A stretch of 64,000 nucleotides of DNA from assembly GCF_019891175.1 (NCBI RefSeq), contig NZ_CP072600.1, positions 4,154,001 through 4,218,000 of the forward strand, in the 5' to 3' direction. Position numbers and translations under genes: made by a program. This DNA comes from Leptothermofonsia sichuanensis E412 (GTDB lineage: Bacteria; Cyanobacteriota; Cyanobacteriia; Leptolyngbyales; Leptolyngbyaceae). Below the pieces are notes generated by a model. The model made no database searches and had not been told where the DNA came from. It saw only the letters and a list, made by a program, of their open reading frames with translations. The number at the start of each line of letters is the position of its first letter. The first letter of the stretch is position 1. This document shows positions 27,863 to 36,656 of this stretch, piece by piece.

Positions 27863-28195
27863 ATGGGTAGACTAATTGGCTTTCTGCTGTTGCTTACCGG
27901 CATTTATTTTCTGGGTCAAAACATCGTATTCTCGACCTTCTACTCTCCTTTCTTCTGGCGCAACCTGCCCGCTATGGGTTCTGTACTTTGTATCATGGGC
28001 GGTGTCACTTCTCTCATCGTATTTCCCAGACAGACTGGTAGTTGGGGCTGGGTCTTACTAATTCTGGGAATTGTGCTGGTTTTCCTGAGCGGTGGTGTGC
28101 GTTTGAAGCCCACCAGCCTGTGGAACTTTATGATTGCCTTTGCTGCGCTGATCAGTGGCTATCGACTAATGACTGAGGGACGACTGCGGTTTTAA
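27863..28195 (+). CDS. Small membrane protein, unknown function
   Basis: A 110-residue very hydrophobic protein with about four membrane segments: LIGFLLLLTGIYFLGQNIVF, the region around GSVLCIMGGVTSLIVF, WGWVLLILGIVLVFLSGG, and LWNFMIAFAALISGY. There are no catalytic motifs and I do not recognise a family. Composition and unbroken hydrophobic pattern make it a credible gene. It stands alone, about 175 bases after rsmI. Confidence 0.65.
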   Translation: MGRLIGFLLLLTGIYFLGQNIVFSTFYSPFFWRNLPAMGSVLCIMGGVTSLIVFPRQTGSWGWVLLILGIVLVFLSGGVRLKPTSLWNFMIAFAALISGYRLMTEGRLRF

Positions 28196-28681
28196 TGCCA
28201 TTAGTTTGAATCATCTTTGTTATAGCGGTAGCCATCCAGGTCAGGACAAATTGGAACGCTCAGCCTGATCCCGTCATCCTTCTCCCTCTGTCCTCCGTTC
28301 CCTGTCTCCTCATAAAGCCTATCCGAAAAGCCCCAACCCAGACTGAGAAAGTTTTCGGATAGCCTCTTGAGAAATCTAAACATACGGTTAACCTTCGCCT
28401 GCCCTTTGCCGTCTTCTTCCTGGACTCACTTTACTTCCCTCTGTCCTTACCTGACCTTTCCTCTTCGCCGATTTCTTCATCTTTTGCCGTCCATCAGTAC
28501 AATAATTGAACGTTCACTTGATGCTTTGATGCAGAATTGAGGTAGCTACCAGGTAGCCTCATCCTGAATTGCCTGTATCCACTGTCGCCCAAATGACTAC
28601 CCATGCGGGTGAGTGTATTGAGCAGGGGGTATAAGGCACACTCTATATCAGGGCGTTTAGAACGGACAGGATGACAACCTC
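28196..28681. other. Intergenic region with dispersed-repeat copy and an inverted repeat
   Basis: 28219-28248 matches 62205-62234 at about 26 of 30 positions (core GTAGCCATCCAGGTCAGGACA). An inverted repeat has arms CTATCCGAAAA (28319-28329) and TTTTCGGATAG (28352-28362). The remainder is C/T-rich with CTGTCC/CTCCG units. No gene is supported. Confidence 0.6.
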
Positions 28682-29629
28682 ATGGTGTTGGCTAAAGACA
28701 TGGGATTGGCTGAGGAGATTGCAAATGAGTGGCGATCGCGGCTGGAAACAGAACTGCCCGGTCAAAGTCCGGCTGCCCGCGAAAGTATTATTCGCTGGCT
28801 AATTGGGGAAGACGAGTCCCGGTTTGAGGATCTTACTCCCAGCCTGCGCCAGATTGCCGAACAGGCGATGGACTACCGCTATCGCATCCTGCGCCAGCGA
28901 TACCTGGATGTTTCACCAGAACGGTCCTACCGACTGCTCATCCAGCGTTTGAGCAGTCTATTTTTAATCCGTAACAAAATTCGGACCTGGATTGCCCTCT
29001 CCCGCGATCGCCAGCGTACTGTGGTTGATGTCCTGGAAGAAGTGATCCAGGAACTGCTCCAAAACGATACCTATATGCAGCAGCAAATCCGCTGGATTGC
29101 AAAATGCACAAGGGACAATCGGCTCCGCAATGCTTTGATGCTGGCAAGCACTGAAGAATACTGCCTGCGTCCAATTCGGAGTCAGCCGCTGCTTTCCTAT
29201 CGATTTGTGAACTACCTGCGTCGTTCCCAACGAGGTGGTATGACCCAGGTGCCCGCTAAAGACTTCATCCGCCTGGTTTCAGAGGAAATTGCACCGGACG
29301 ATTCAGATGGGGCAATTAGCCTGCTGGATACTCAAGCCGTCAGCCAGTACCAGGATGCCCAGGCCGCCGAGGAACAGCAAGAGCTACGGGATGCGGTCAG
29401 GCGTCAATTTGAAACCTATCTGACTGAAAAGGTGGGTCCAGTGGCAGCACAATGGCTCAACCTCTATCTGCAAGGGCGTTCTCAAGAAGCGATCGCCGAG
29501 ACCCTGAATCTGCCCATTAAACAGGTCTATCGTCTGCGAGAGAAAATCAACTATCACGCTGTTCGCGTCTTTGCGGCAAAGAACCAGCGAGAGCTGGTAA
29601 TAAGCTGGCTGGGAAATTCTATTAAATAG
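28682..29629 (+). CDS. HetZ-related protein
   Basis: A 315-residue cyanobacterial protein resembling the HetZ-related group. Recognisable parts are AEQAMDYRYRILRQRYLDV, LIRNKIRTWIALSRDRQ, SYRFVNYLRRSQRGGMTQVP, and a C-terminal helical segment (QGRSQEAIAETLNLPIKQVY, then YHAVRVFAAKNQRELVISWL). The last reads like a sigma-4/helix-turn-helix region. HetZ itself acts early in heterocyst development, but related paralogues occur in cyanobacteria without heterocysts, so no developmental role can be claimed. It ends about 250 bases before the MshEN-domain gene in the same direction. Confidence 0.65.
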   Translation: MVLAKDMGLAEEIANEWRSRLETELPGQSPAARESIIRWLIGEDESRFEDLTPSLRQIAEQAMDYRYRILRQRYLDVSPERSYRLLIQRLSSLFLIRNKIRTWIALSRDRQRTVVDVLEEVIQELLQNDTYMQQQIRWIAKCTRDNRLRNALMLASTEEYCLRPIRSQPLLSYRFVNYLRRSQRGGMTQVPAKDFIRLVSEEIAPDDSDGAISLLDTQAVSQYQDAQAAEEQQELRDAVRRQFETYLTEKVGPVAAQWLNLYLQGRSQEAIAETLNLPIKQVYRLREKINYHAVRVFAAKNQRELVISWLGNSIK

Positions 29630-29877
29630 AGAATAAATCCTGATTCCCTATCAAAACTTTAATTTGTGGATGGAATATTGTTTACAGGGTCCAGGAAGCG
29701 AGAAGAACGGCAATCCGCTATATGTAGCCCACAAAGCACGGTTCATCAGTAAGCCCTTGTAAGATGAAGAAACAGCCAGAGGGTGACCATTTCCTTTGAA
29801 ATAGGCTAAATTCAATACATCATGGGTCAGTAGGGGTGCCACATCCCAACATTACAGAATAAATTCAGTTAACCCCT

Positions 29878-31305
29878 ATGGTGTCTTTCTCTGGCGATCA
29901 GTCCAATTTATCAGCCAACAAGCAACTTGAGCCTATCAATGGGGCAAGACCTAAATCAGATTGGGCTGATTACCTTGATGCAGAACAGATATTCCGGTTG
30001 ATTGACAGCATTCTGCCGTTTGAAGCCTGTCTTTACCATCAAATCCTCCCGCTGGGACTGGAAGGAAGCCGCCTTAGGCTGGGCATGGTTAACCTGGAAG
30101 ACACAGCCGCCCTCGATTATGTGCGGAAAATTCTCGCCTATATGAATTGCTCTCTGGTGCCCCAGACCATTGCCTCCGATATTCATCATGCAGTACTTTC
30201 AGCCTATCTGAACCATACGGGCACTCAGAAACAACCTGTTAGCCCTCACGCTAATTCTTCATCTCAGTCCATTGCTAAACGGATTGAGCAGAAGCTTACT
30301 CAGGAGGCTGCGAAGAAAGCCATAGTTGCCTCTGCAAATGATGAAAAGAACCTGCGCCCAAATCTCCCAGATCCGCATTCAAATCCCACCCTGCTGGTAG
30401 ACAGCCCTGAAAACTTAAATTTTCAGGACTTTGATGGGGTTGACTCGCCAATCCTCCTGACAGGGGAAGAGTCCGGTACGGTGATCGCGGGTGCCGTTGA
30501 TTCTGGTGCGGGGAATTCAGATGCCGTTGGTTTAGACTCGGCTGATTCTGCCGCTCAATCAGAAGTGGCTTCTAGCTACCATAACGGACAGCAGGCTACG
30601 TTTATCTTGAGAACCGAACCACCCCCTGTTGAAGCACCCCCTGAGTCCTCACCTGGGGATTCTTTACCCGTTTTGGATATTAACGCCAGATATCTTTCTG
30701 CTCCAGCCGATGTTTTGGCAGCTTTACCCCCTTCCGAACTACTCCAGGAACTGTTGGGGAGGGTTCTGGTTGCAGGAATTGGACGGCTCTATTTGGAACG
30801 TCAACCCAATAATGCGCGCATCCTTTGGAGCCAGAATGGAGTACTGCAATCTGTTCTGGACGAATTATCTGTGGAAACCCTGCAAGGAGTGATTAATGAG
30901 TTAAAAATGTTAACCCGGCTTCCCCTGCTCCCAGTTCAGCAACCAAAGCAGGTTGAAATTGAGCGGCTTTACCAGCGCCACCGTCTGCTGTTAAGGTTGC
31001 GGGTCATGCCAGGTAATCATGGGGAGGAGGCTACGGTACAGGTGTTGCGAGGAGCGGCACTCAAGTTTTATCAGCAGCAACAGCTAGCTAATCTCAGTCG
31101 GGATGCACTCACTATCGCTCAAGAGCTTCAACAAAAAGTCAATGAGATTCGTGTTCGCACCCGGTTTTACCCCATGCTGACAGCAGAGCAACTCAGTGTT
31201 TTGCCCGCTCTGGACAATGTTTTGAAGAGTGTAGAGCAGCAACTAGAGGCATTGAAGAAGCTGCAACTTGCTGAAGTCTCAGGGGAGGAAGAATCTCAGT
31301 TGTAG
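29878..31305 (+). CDS. Protein with N-terminal MshEN/T2SSE-N-like domain, no ATPase core
   Basis: 475 residues. Positions about 30-115 (LDAEQIFRLIDSILPFEACLYHQILPLGLEG, split by GSRLRLGMVNLEDTAALDYV) resemble the N-terminal domain of type IV pilus and type II secretion ATPases, which can bind c-di-GMP. A low-complexity acidic linker follows (about 120-260). The C-terminal part (260-440) resembles the N2/early region of GspE/PilB (ELLQELLGRVLVAGIGRLYLE). No Walker A motif is present, so it is not a working PilB ATPase. A regulatory role in pili or secretion is possible but inferred. Confidence 0.55.
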   Translation: MVSFSGDQSNLSANKQLEPINGARPKSDWADYLDAEQIFRLIDSILPFEACLYHQILPLGLEGSRLRLGMVNLEDTAALDYVRKILAYMNCSLVPQTIASDIHHAVLSAYLNHTGTQKQPVSPHANSSSQSIAKRIEQKLTQEAAKKAIVASANDEKNLRPNLPDPHSNPTLLVDSPENLNFQDFDGVDSPILLTGEESGTVIAGAVDSGAGNSDAVGLDSADSAAQSEVASSYHNGQQATFILRTEPPPVEAPPESSPGDSLPVLDINARYLSAPADVLAALPPSELLQELLGRVLVAGIGRLYLERQPNNARILWSQNGVLQSVLDELSVETLQGVINELKMLTRLPLLPVQQPKQVEIERLYQRHRLLLRLRVMPGNHGEEATVQVLRGAALKFYQQQQLANLSRDALTIAQELQQKVNEIRVRTRFYPMLTAEQLSVLPALDNVLKSVEQQLEALKKLQLAEVSGEEESQL

Positions 31306-31361
31306 CAATCTCACCTGACAATCCAACCTGGCTTCAAAGGACTCCTGCCAACTGCTCAGGA

Positions 31362-31390
31362 TTTGCTCTGTGTTCTCTGTGCCTCTGTGG
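31362..31390 (+). repeat. Dispersed CTCTGTG-type repeat, copy 1
   Basis: TTTGCTCTGTGTTCTCTGTG followed by CCTCTGTGG. The reverse-complement copy at 62145-62172 differs at only two or three positions. It lies in the short spacer between two convergent genes. Confidence 0.8.
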
Positions 31391-31402
31391 TTGTACTCTA
31401 TC

Positions 31403-32665
31403 TCAAAAGAAGTCCCAGCAGAAGGGTGGCTCTGCTTGCCATGCCCTATCTAGCTGGCTGAGCAGGGTCAACTCTCCTTCGTACTCGATTTCACCTGTCC
31501 ACAGCAGGTCCGTAGCCCGACGGACGCCACAGAATAGTTCTGTTAGATGCGCTATGGAAGTATAAATCACAGTAGAAGTGGGTTGCTTCAGGCTGGTCAT
31601 GCGTTGATTGGAAAATTCTGCTGCGATCGCCCGGTTGCCCAATACCGGATCGGTTACCTGAAACGTCAGAGCAAAGGATTCTCCGGATCTAATTGGACGC
31701 AATGCAAACGCCTGTTTCAGGTCAACCAGGCGCCACATGAAGCCACCTCCAATTGCTCCAAATGGATGGACTAACCCAAATTCAAACGAGGTAGATGCCA
31801 GCCCTGGATCTTGCCGCTGTTCCTGGAGCAGGTGGGGGAATGGATCTGCTGGATAGGTGTTCCAGACAATCGTCGAAACCTGGTCACGCAGGGATGCCAG
31901 AAACCCCAAAATTCCCCGATATGCCTCAGCAGATAACGCGACCCACTCCTGCACAACCACCGATAAAGCAACCTGGGAAGGCAGATGGGTAAATTGCAGG
32001 ATCACATAGCCAGTTAGCTCTGTGCCATGACCATAGCAATAAATTTCCCGTCCTTTTGCCGGTTTCAATCGACTTTCCCACTGCCAGGATTGCCGTTGGA
32101 ACCAGCCATTGTGGTGAGAAGCTGCCTGGTCATAAACAGACTGGAGCGATGATTGATGATCAGGGTGGTAGGGGAAGATTTGCGATCGCTCCCGAAACCC
32201 TGGAATATAACGAGCCGACACACGGTACTGGTGCATTTGCTCAACCCATGCCCAACCCAACTTGCGATAGAATCCATGCTGAAAGGGATAGAGGGCAATC
32301 AGAGGAAGATTTTGCTCTTGCCCCATTGTCAGCGCGTGTTCCAGCATCAACCGGGCAATTCGCTGTCCCCGCCGATGGGGAGCCACCGCCACGGCTGCAA
32401 TTCCCATTGCAGGAAATGCCTGTTGCTCAAACCAGATCCTTAAATCCAGTTGGGCATAGCCACCCACACCCTCCCCAGTTTCAGTTTCAATCGCCAGGAA
32501 AAATTTTCGACCGGGAAGACTGATGCCATCAGCAAACCACTCCTGCTTAATTTCCTCATCCGAGCTTAAGGGAGCAAAGGAGAGTCTATCCAGGTTAACA
32601 ACCTGGGTCAAATCGCTATCCTGAGCTGATCGCACAGTGAATTTTGGGAACTCAGCCATAGGCAT
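31403..32665 (-). CDS. Eis-like GNAT family N-acetyltransferase
   Basis: A protein of about 420 residues with tandem GNAT architecture like Eis. The first GNAT domain shows VAVAPHRRGQRIARLMLEHAL (acetyl-CoA pyrophosphate loop, about residues 90-110) and LYPFQHGFYRKLGWAW. A second, degenerate GNAT and a sterol-carrier-like C-terminal domain follow, ending in CWDFF. A free C-terminal carboxylate acts in catalysis in Eis. Substrates of cyanobacterial members are unknown. The longest frame starts at a TTG (32677); ATG 32665 is a simple alternative, and no ribosome-binding site decides between them. Confidence 0.8.
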   Translation of the reverse strand: MPMAEFPKFTVRSAQDSDLTQVVNLDRLSFAPLSSDEEIKQEWFADGISLPGRKFFLAIETETGEGVGGYAQLDLRIWFEQQAFPAMGIAAVAVAPHRRGQRIARLMLEHALTMGQEQNLPLIALYPFQHGFYRKLGWAWVEQMHQYRVSARYIPGFRERSQIFPYHPDHQSSLQSVYDQAASHHNGWFQRQSWQWESRLKPAKGREIYCYGHGTELTGYVILQFTHLPSQVALSVVVQEWVALSAEAYRGILGFLASLRDQVSTIVWNTYPADPFPHLLQEQRQDPGLASTSFEFGLVHPFGAIGGGFMWRLVDLKQAFALRPIRSGESFALTFQVTDPVLGNRAIAAEFSNQRMTSLKQPTSTVIYTSIAHLTELFCGVRRATDLLWTGEIEYEGELTLLSQLDRAWQAEPPFCWDFF

Positions 32666-32830
32666 AGTTATGGTCAAAGTTTGAGATTTTATGCAGATGG
32701 GGCGACCTTATTGGAGGGCGAGAGAATATTGTTTTGGATTGTACTGATATGGCTATCCAGCAACACCCCTAAAGTGGTGATCAGGGTCAGGTAATCAGGG
32801 TTATTCCCACAGGTATCTATCAATTATCCC

Positions 32831-32884
32831 CCTCACTCCTCATTCCTCACTCCTCACTCCTCACTCCTCACAACCAACAACCAC
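32831..32884. repeat. CTCACTCCTCACTCCT spacer repeats
   Basis: Five or six CTCACTCCT-type units are followed by CACAACCAACAACCACT, just downstream of the comB stop. It is the same tract type as the other spacer repeats. Confidence 0.8.
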
Positions 32885-32897
32885 TCTCTCCAGTCCC

Positions 32898-33653
32898 CTA
32901 CCCGATTGGCACCAACGATTTGCTATTGATCAATACGCCCGGTTCCCGTTGCATAGGCAAAACATCCAGTACATCTGTTTGGGAGCAGTATTTCAGGTCT
33001 TCATCGCAGCCAAGCCGCAGGAGCCGTTTACCGTGACTGGCATGGTGCATCAGGTCAAGCAAGTTGTCTTGCCACTGCTGGTAGAGCGCGATCGCTCCTA
33101 CCACTTCGTCGTTCTCCGCCAATTCTTCAAGCGAGCAACCCAGTTTCGTTTGTAGCTGATGAGCGATTGCTCCAGCACAGACCGTATCTTCCAGAGAAAA
33201 GCTGCCTTCCCAACCAGACCCGACAATCCATACAGTTTCGGGTTGATGTTGCAGCAAATGCTGCACAACCGCTTCCCGGTTAATCAGGGCAGCCGCTAAC
33301 ACCGTAGGTGCAGTCTGAACACACTGCAATGCCCGTGTGCCATTAGTAGTACTGATAAACAGACGCTTGCCACCTACCCGCTCTGGTGTGCAGTCCAGAG
33401 GAGAGTTCCCAAAATCAAATCCCTCTACTTTGGAGCCGCCCCGCTCTCCTGCTCGAATCCGTTTAGCCGATGACCAATCCTCGCTAACTTTTAACAGCTT
33501 ATCAAGATCGCTAAAAACCTGGACGGCTTCAGCCCCAGAGGACAGGGCAGTAACAATAGTACTGGTAGCACGCAGCACATCAACGGCGATCGCGCAATCT
33601 GCCAGCGTAGTTTCTGGAGTGAGTTCGGGGGTATAAAAGACGGACAACTTCAT
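32898..33653 (-). CDS. comB: 2-phosphosulfolactate phosphatase
   Basis: A ComB-family Mg2+-dependent phosphatase of about 251 residues. ComB dephosphorylates 2-phosphosulfolactate in archaeal coenzyme M synthesis. Many cyanobacteria carry homologues whose physiological substrate is unclear, since they do not make coenzyme M. Recognisable blocks are [44 protein letters not shown] and [19 protein letters not shown]. Start ATG 33653 ([11 protein letters not shown]) is preferred over the upstream in-frame start at 33671. Confidence 0.88.
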   Translation of the reverse strand: MKLSVFYTPELTPETTLADCAIAVDVLRATSTIVTALSSGAEAVQVFSDLDKLLKVSEDWSSAKRIRAGERGGSKVEGFDFGNSPLDCTPERVGGKRLFISTTNGTRALQCVQTAPTVLAAALINREAVVQHLLQHQPETVWIVGSGWEGSFSLEDTVCAGAIAHQLQTKLGCSLEELAENDEVVGAIALYQQWQDNLLDLMHHASHGKRLLRLGCDEDLKYCSQTDVLDVLPMQREPGVLINSKSLVPIG

Positions 33654-33968
33654 AAGATAGAAGGGGTGCAAAAAGTCAATTGTGAACTATGTGCAGGAAC
33701 GCGGCGATGCAAAATATTCTGCAAACGCTTAACATTACTGAATCATACTTGAGAGCCTTGACCAATTTCTTGACCAGGCAGAATCCTGACCGAGTAATCG
33801 TCGATTCCGCATCCATACCAGCTTTGCAGCCGGTAACGAGTTGCTTTGAGATTGCTTTCCCTTCCTGTTCCTTCCTAAAATACTCCAATTAGGAGTCTAT
33901 TCATAGTCAAAATATTTGGTATCACTAACCATATTTGGTATCACAAACCTGTCCGCCTCGGAGGATCC
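33654..33968. other. Divergent spacer between comB and the phosphoribulokinase-like gene
   Basis: About 315 bases. Two overlapping small frames on opposite strands (33676-33888 minus, 33689-33892 plus) lack ribosome-binding sites and I do not accept either. The right part contains the paired direct repeat listed at 33912-33944. Confidence 0.5.
33912..33944 (+). promoter_or_regulatory. Paired 14-bp direct repeat ATATTTGGTATCAC, candidate operator
   Basis: Exact copies at 33912-33925 and 33931-33944, a 19-base period of nearly two helical turns. The second copy ends 24 bases before the start codon of the phosphoribulokinase-like gene. The arrangement suggests binding by a dimeric or paired regulator; no known factor is matched. 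Confidence 0.45.
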
Positions 33969-34910
33969 ATGACCCATCGCCCTATCATACTTGGTATCGT
34001 TGGCGACAGCGCTGCCGGTAAAACTACGCTTACAAAGGGAATCGCCCAATTTCTAGGGCCAGAGAATGTCACGGTTATCTGTACGGATGATTACCATCGC
34101 TACGATCGCAAGCAACGCGCCGAATTGGGGATTACTGCACTCCACCCGGACTGCAACCATCTGGATATTATGCAGCAACATTTATCCCTGCTGCGCACCG
34201 GGCAGCCCATTCTGAAACCAATCTATAGCCATAAAAGCGGAACTTTCGAGGCTCCAGAATATATTAAACCCAGTCAATTTGTGATTGTTGAAGGGCTATT
34301 AGGTTACTCTACCCGCGCCGCCCGTGATTGCTACGACGTAAAGGTGTATCTGGCTCCCCCTGAATCCTTGAGGGCAAAGTGGAAGATCAAGCGCGATACC
34401 CAAAAACGCGGGTATACCGAAGAACAGGTTCTGGCAGAAATGGCCAGGCGTGAACCCGACTCCGAAAAATTCATCCGTCCTCAACGGCAGTGGGCAGACC
34501 TGGTGGTGTCCTTTTATCCACCAGAGGACGCGGCAGATGAAACCAACAGTCATTTGAATGTCCGCCTCATTCTCAGACCAAATATTCCCCACCCTGATTT
34601 GACCCAGGTAGTCAGTCCCGATTCCCAATACTCCAATGCGGCCATCCGGCTAGGACTGGCTCGCGATATGGGCAAACCTGTAGATGTTCTGGAAATTGAC
34701 GGTCATGCGACCAGTGAACAGGTCTCTGAACTGGAGCACTTTATCTGCGGTGACATTCCCCACCTGCTAAATGTCTGCAATCGGGAAATGAATCCGGAGC
34801 TGGGCAAGGTCACTGGTACCACTGGTGAAACGCTCCAGAGTTACCCCCTGGCACTCACCCAGCTTCTAGTAGCATTTCACATGCTCAAAGCAATGCATGG
34901 GCACGTTTGA
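33969..34910 (+). CDS. Phosphoribulokinase-family protein, paralogue without the P-loop cysteine
   Basis: A 313-residue kinase of the phosphoribulokinase/uridine kinase family. The P-loop is GIVGDSAAGKTTL (about residues 9-21), followed by VICTDDYHRYDRKQR, GITALHPDCNHLD, PIYSHKSGTFEAPEY and IVEGLLGYSTRAARD, all close to Calvin-cycle PRK. The canonical cyanobacterial PRK has Cys in the P-loop (GDSGCGKST), which forms the regulatory disulfide; here that residue is Ala, while the second Cys (ICTDDY) remains. It therefore cannot be switched off by that disulfide. The expected main PRK is not in the window. The substrate may still be ribulose 5-phosphate, but this is not certain. Confidence 0.85.
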   Translation: MTHRPIILGIVGDSAAGKTTLTKGIAQFLGPENVTVICTDDYHRYDRKQRAELGITALHPDCNHLDIMQQHLSLLRTGQPILKPIYSHKSGTFEAPEYIKPSQFVIVEGLLGYSTRAARDCYDVKVYLAPPESLRAKWKIKRDTQKRGYTEEQVLAEMARREPDSEKFIRPQRQWADLVVSFYPPEDAADETNSHLNVRLILRPNIPHPDLTQVVSPDSQYSNAAIRLGLARDMGKPVDVLEIDGHATSEQVSELEHFICGDIPHLLNVCNREMNPELGKVTGTTGETLQSYPLALTQLLVAFHMLKAMHGHV

Positions 34911-34920
34911 GCGTACAGAA

Positions 34921-35916
34921 TTATTCAAACAAATTGACAACACGGTATCCACGAGTATATAAAGGCACGGGACCCCCTGCGTTCCGTCGTGCTCTGGCTT
35001 CCTCCATGGTTTCATCGAATACAACCAGTTTCTCGGAGCCAACTTTTAGCCACTCTTGATAGGGAATGCAATTGTCTTCCTCAACACCACCTGTACTGGG
35101 AGGCACCATTGACCGATACAGATCGTTGAATTTCCGACGGAATCGGAAGTCAATTGAGATCCGAACTCCTTCAGATTTTCGCCTGACAGTCTGGTGCAGC
35201 CCTCGCGCATCATTAAAATACATAGTGCCATGCTGGAGCTTTGCGTCCTGATAAGAGACAACCATCGGAATGTCGCGTCCCTCATCAAAATCAGACATGA
35301 CTCTCATTGCCCCAAGTTCCATTTCACGGGGCATCTCTCCTGCCTCAATCGTGATATGGTCAATATCCCCAAATAAGGGTAATACAACCACGGTTGCGTC
35401 GGCTGGAACCCCTGCCCATACGTCACTATGAAGTTTTGAGCTGGTAAAGGGTAAGCGTAACTTCTCCGGATCAGTCTTACCATAAACCATCCGCAAGTTG
35501 ACAGGTAAATCAACTGCATCAATCAGATCATTGGCACCCAGTTGAGAGAATGCCGTAGCAACACTCTTCTGGAGGAGATTAAATTCCAGGGCATGTTCCC
35601 GCTTGGGCATCAGCAATCCAGTCCCTGTATAGTTGGGCAAGGTTCCTCTGGCTTCCAGCAATCGCTCTAGCATCTCATCCTCTGAGAGGATGATAGGGCT
35701 ACCCAGACAGGCTGAAATGTAGTCCGCTGCTGCAATTTTGATCTGTTGAAATAGCTCAGGCTTGAGTTTATGTTCAAACAGAAGGCGATACTTATGCTCT
35801 GTGGCAATTCTTTCAGCAAGCTCATCGAAAAGCTGGTCACCCAAACGAGAGAATACCATTGCATCGTCATAACTAAATTGAACAGGTGATAGGGATCTGG
35901 CTAGCAATCCTTCCAA
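34921..35916 (-). CDS. Putative Fe(II)/2-oxoglutarate-type dioxygenase
   Basis: A protein of about 331 residues that looks like a double-stranded beta-helix oxygenase. An H-x-D motif (KLHSDVW) is followed about 70 residues later by a distal His (ARGLHQTVRR) and then an Arg in EGVRISIDFRF, the spacing used to bind Fe(II) and 2-oxoglutarate. I do not recognise the precise family. Start TTG 35916 has AGGAGG (35924-35929) 7 bases upstream; the longer frame begins with GTG at 35949 and includes that ribosome-binding site. It is divergent across 740 bases from a methyltransferase and a diiron oxidase, which suggests a small specialised pathway. Confidence 0.65.
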   Translation of the reverse strand: MEGLLARSLSPVQFSYDDAMVFSRLGDQLFDELAERIATEHKYRLLFEHKLKPELFQQIKIAAADYISACLGSPIILSEDEMLERLLEARGTLPNYTGTGLLMPKREHALEFNLLQKSVATAFSQLGANDLIDAVDLPVNLRMVYGKTDPEKLRLPFTSSKLHSDVWAGVPADATVVVLPLFGDIDHITIEAGEMPREMELGAMRVMSDFDEGRDIPMVVSYQDAKLQHGTMYFNDARGLHQTVRRKSEGVRISIDFRFRRKFNDLYRSMVPPSTGGVEEDNCIPYQEWLKVGSEKLVVFDETMEEARARRNAGGPVPLYTRGYRVVNLFE

Positions 35917-36656
35917 AATGTTTCCTCCTGTGATGTCTCTAAAGATCACGTAATTCCGAAAGCTGAGGGGGGATGCTTCACTAAAAACTCAGATAAATTT
36001 TGAAGCCCCCACTTTATTGGAGATAGTTCGGGCAGTCCAATAGCCTGCATTCCCTTTTCCTGCCCTACCTGGCAGTAGTAGCCAATGTTGATTCAAAAGA
36101 CTGATTGGTCAACGAGAATAGTAGAAAGGTTTCACAATCAGAATTGTTAACAATGGAAATTCATCCCCCATTTCAACGCTAACAAATTTAGCCTGAGTGA
36201 ACTCCGCTAGATAGCTTAATCAGCGTCAGCAATCCTGGTGATATATGTTTTTTCGATCTCCGAATAAATACTTAAGTCTTGAATGAAATTAGATTGTTCC
36301 CCCCTGAAGAAATGATTGACCGAGGAAACTTGTGCAGGGACAATTATTATTTTCGAAGCAGCAAAAATATGCTGGACAGGGAATTCCAGTATGTGTGGAA
36401 TTACATCTGAACTGATTTAGATGGATGGAAAAATCAGTGATTTCAACAATTGTGAAAGGAGAAAAATCCCTGCTACAAAGAAGTTACTTAAGTGTTAATC
36501 ACATGCTTGATACAGGCAATAATGCGGAATCATCGTAGTTTGTAGAAAGTTTTCATTAGGGAAGAATTGAGAACCCTGTTGGAGTGATTGGCTCTTTACT
36601 AAGGTCTTGTTCAAAGCCTATCCAATGATGTCAATGTCCTGGATTCAGTTCCAGGT
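35917..36656. other. Long divergent promoter region of the putative biosynthetic group
   Basis: About 740 AT-rich bases between the dioxygenase and methyltransferase genes. The dioxygenase ribosome-binding site lies at 35924-35929. No RNA gene, repeat family or small gene with a ribosome-binding site was identified. Its length is notable for so compact a gene group and suggests regulated divergent promoters or a leader RNA. Confidence 0.45.

Noticed and set aside
28682-29629. Evidence that the organism makes heterocysts
   Set aside because: HetZ-related paralogues occur in cyanobacteria without heterocysts; no nif, hetR or patS gene is in the window.
33676-33892. Two overlapping small frames on opposite strands between comB and the PRK paralogue
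   Set aside because: Neither has a ribosome-binding site or a recognisable sequence.
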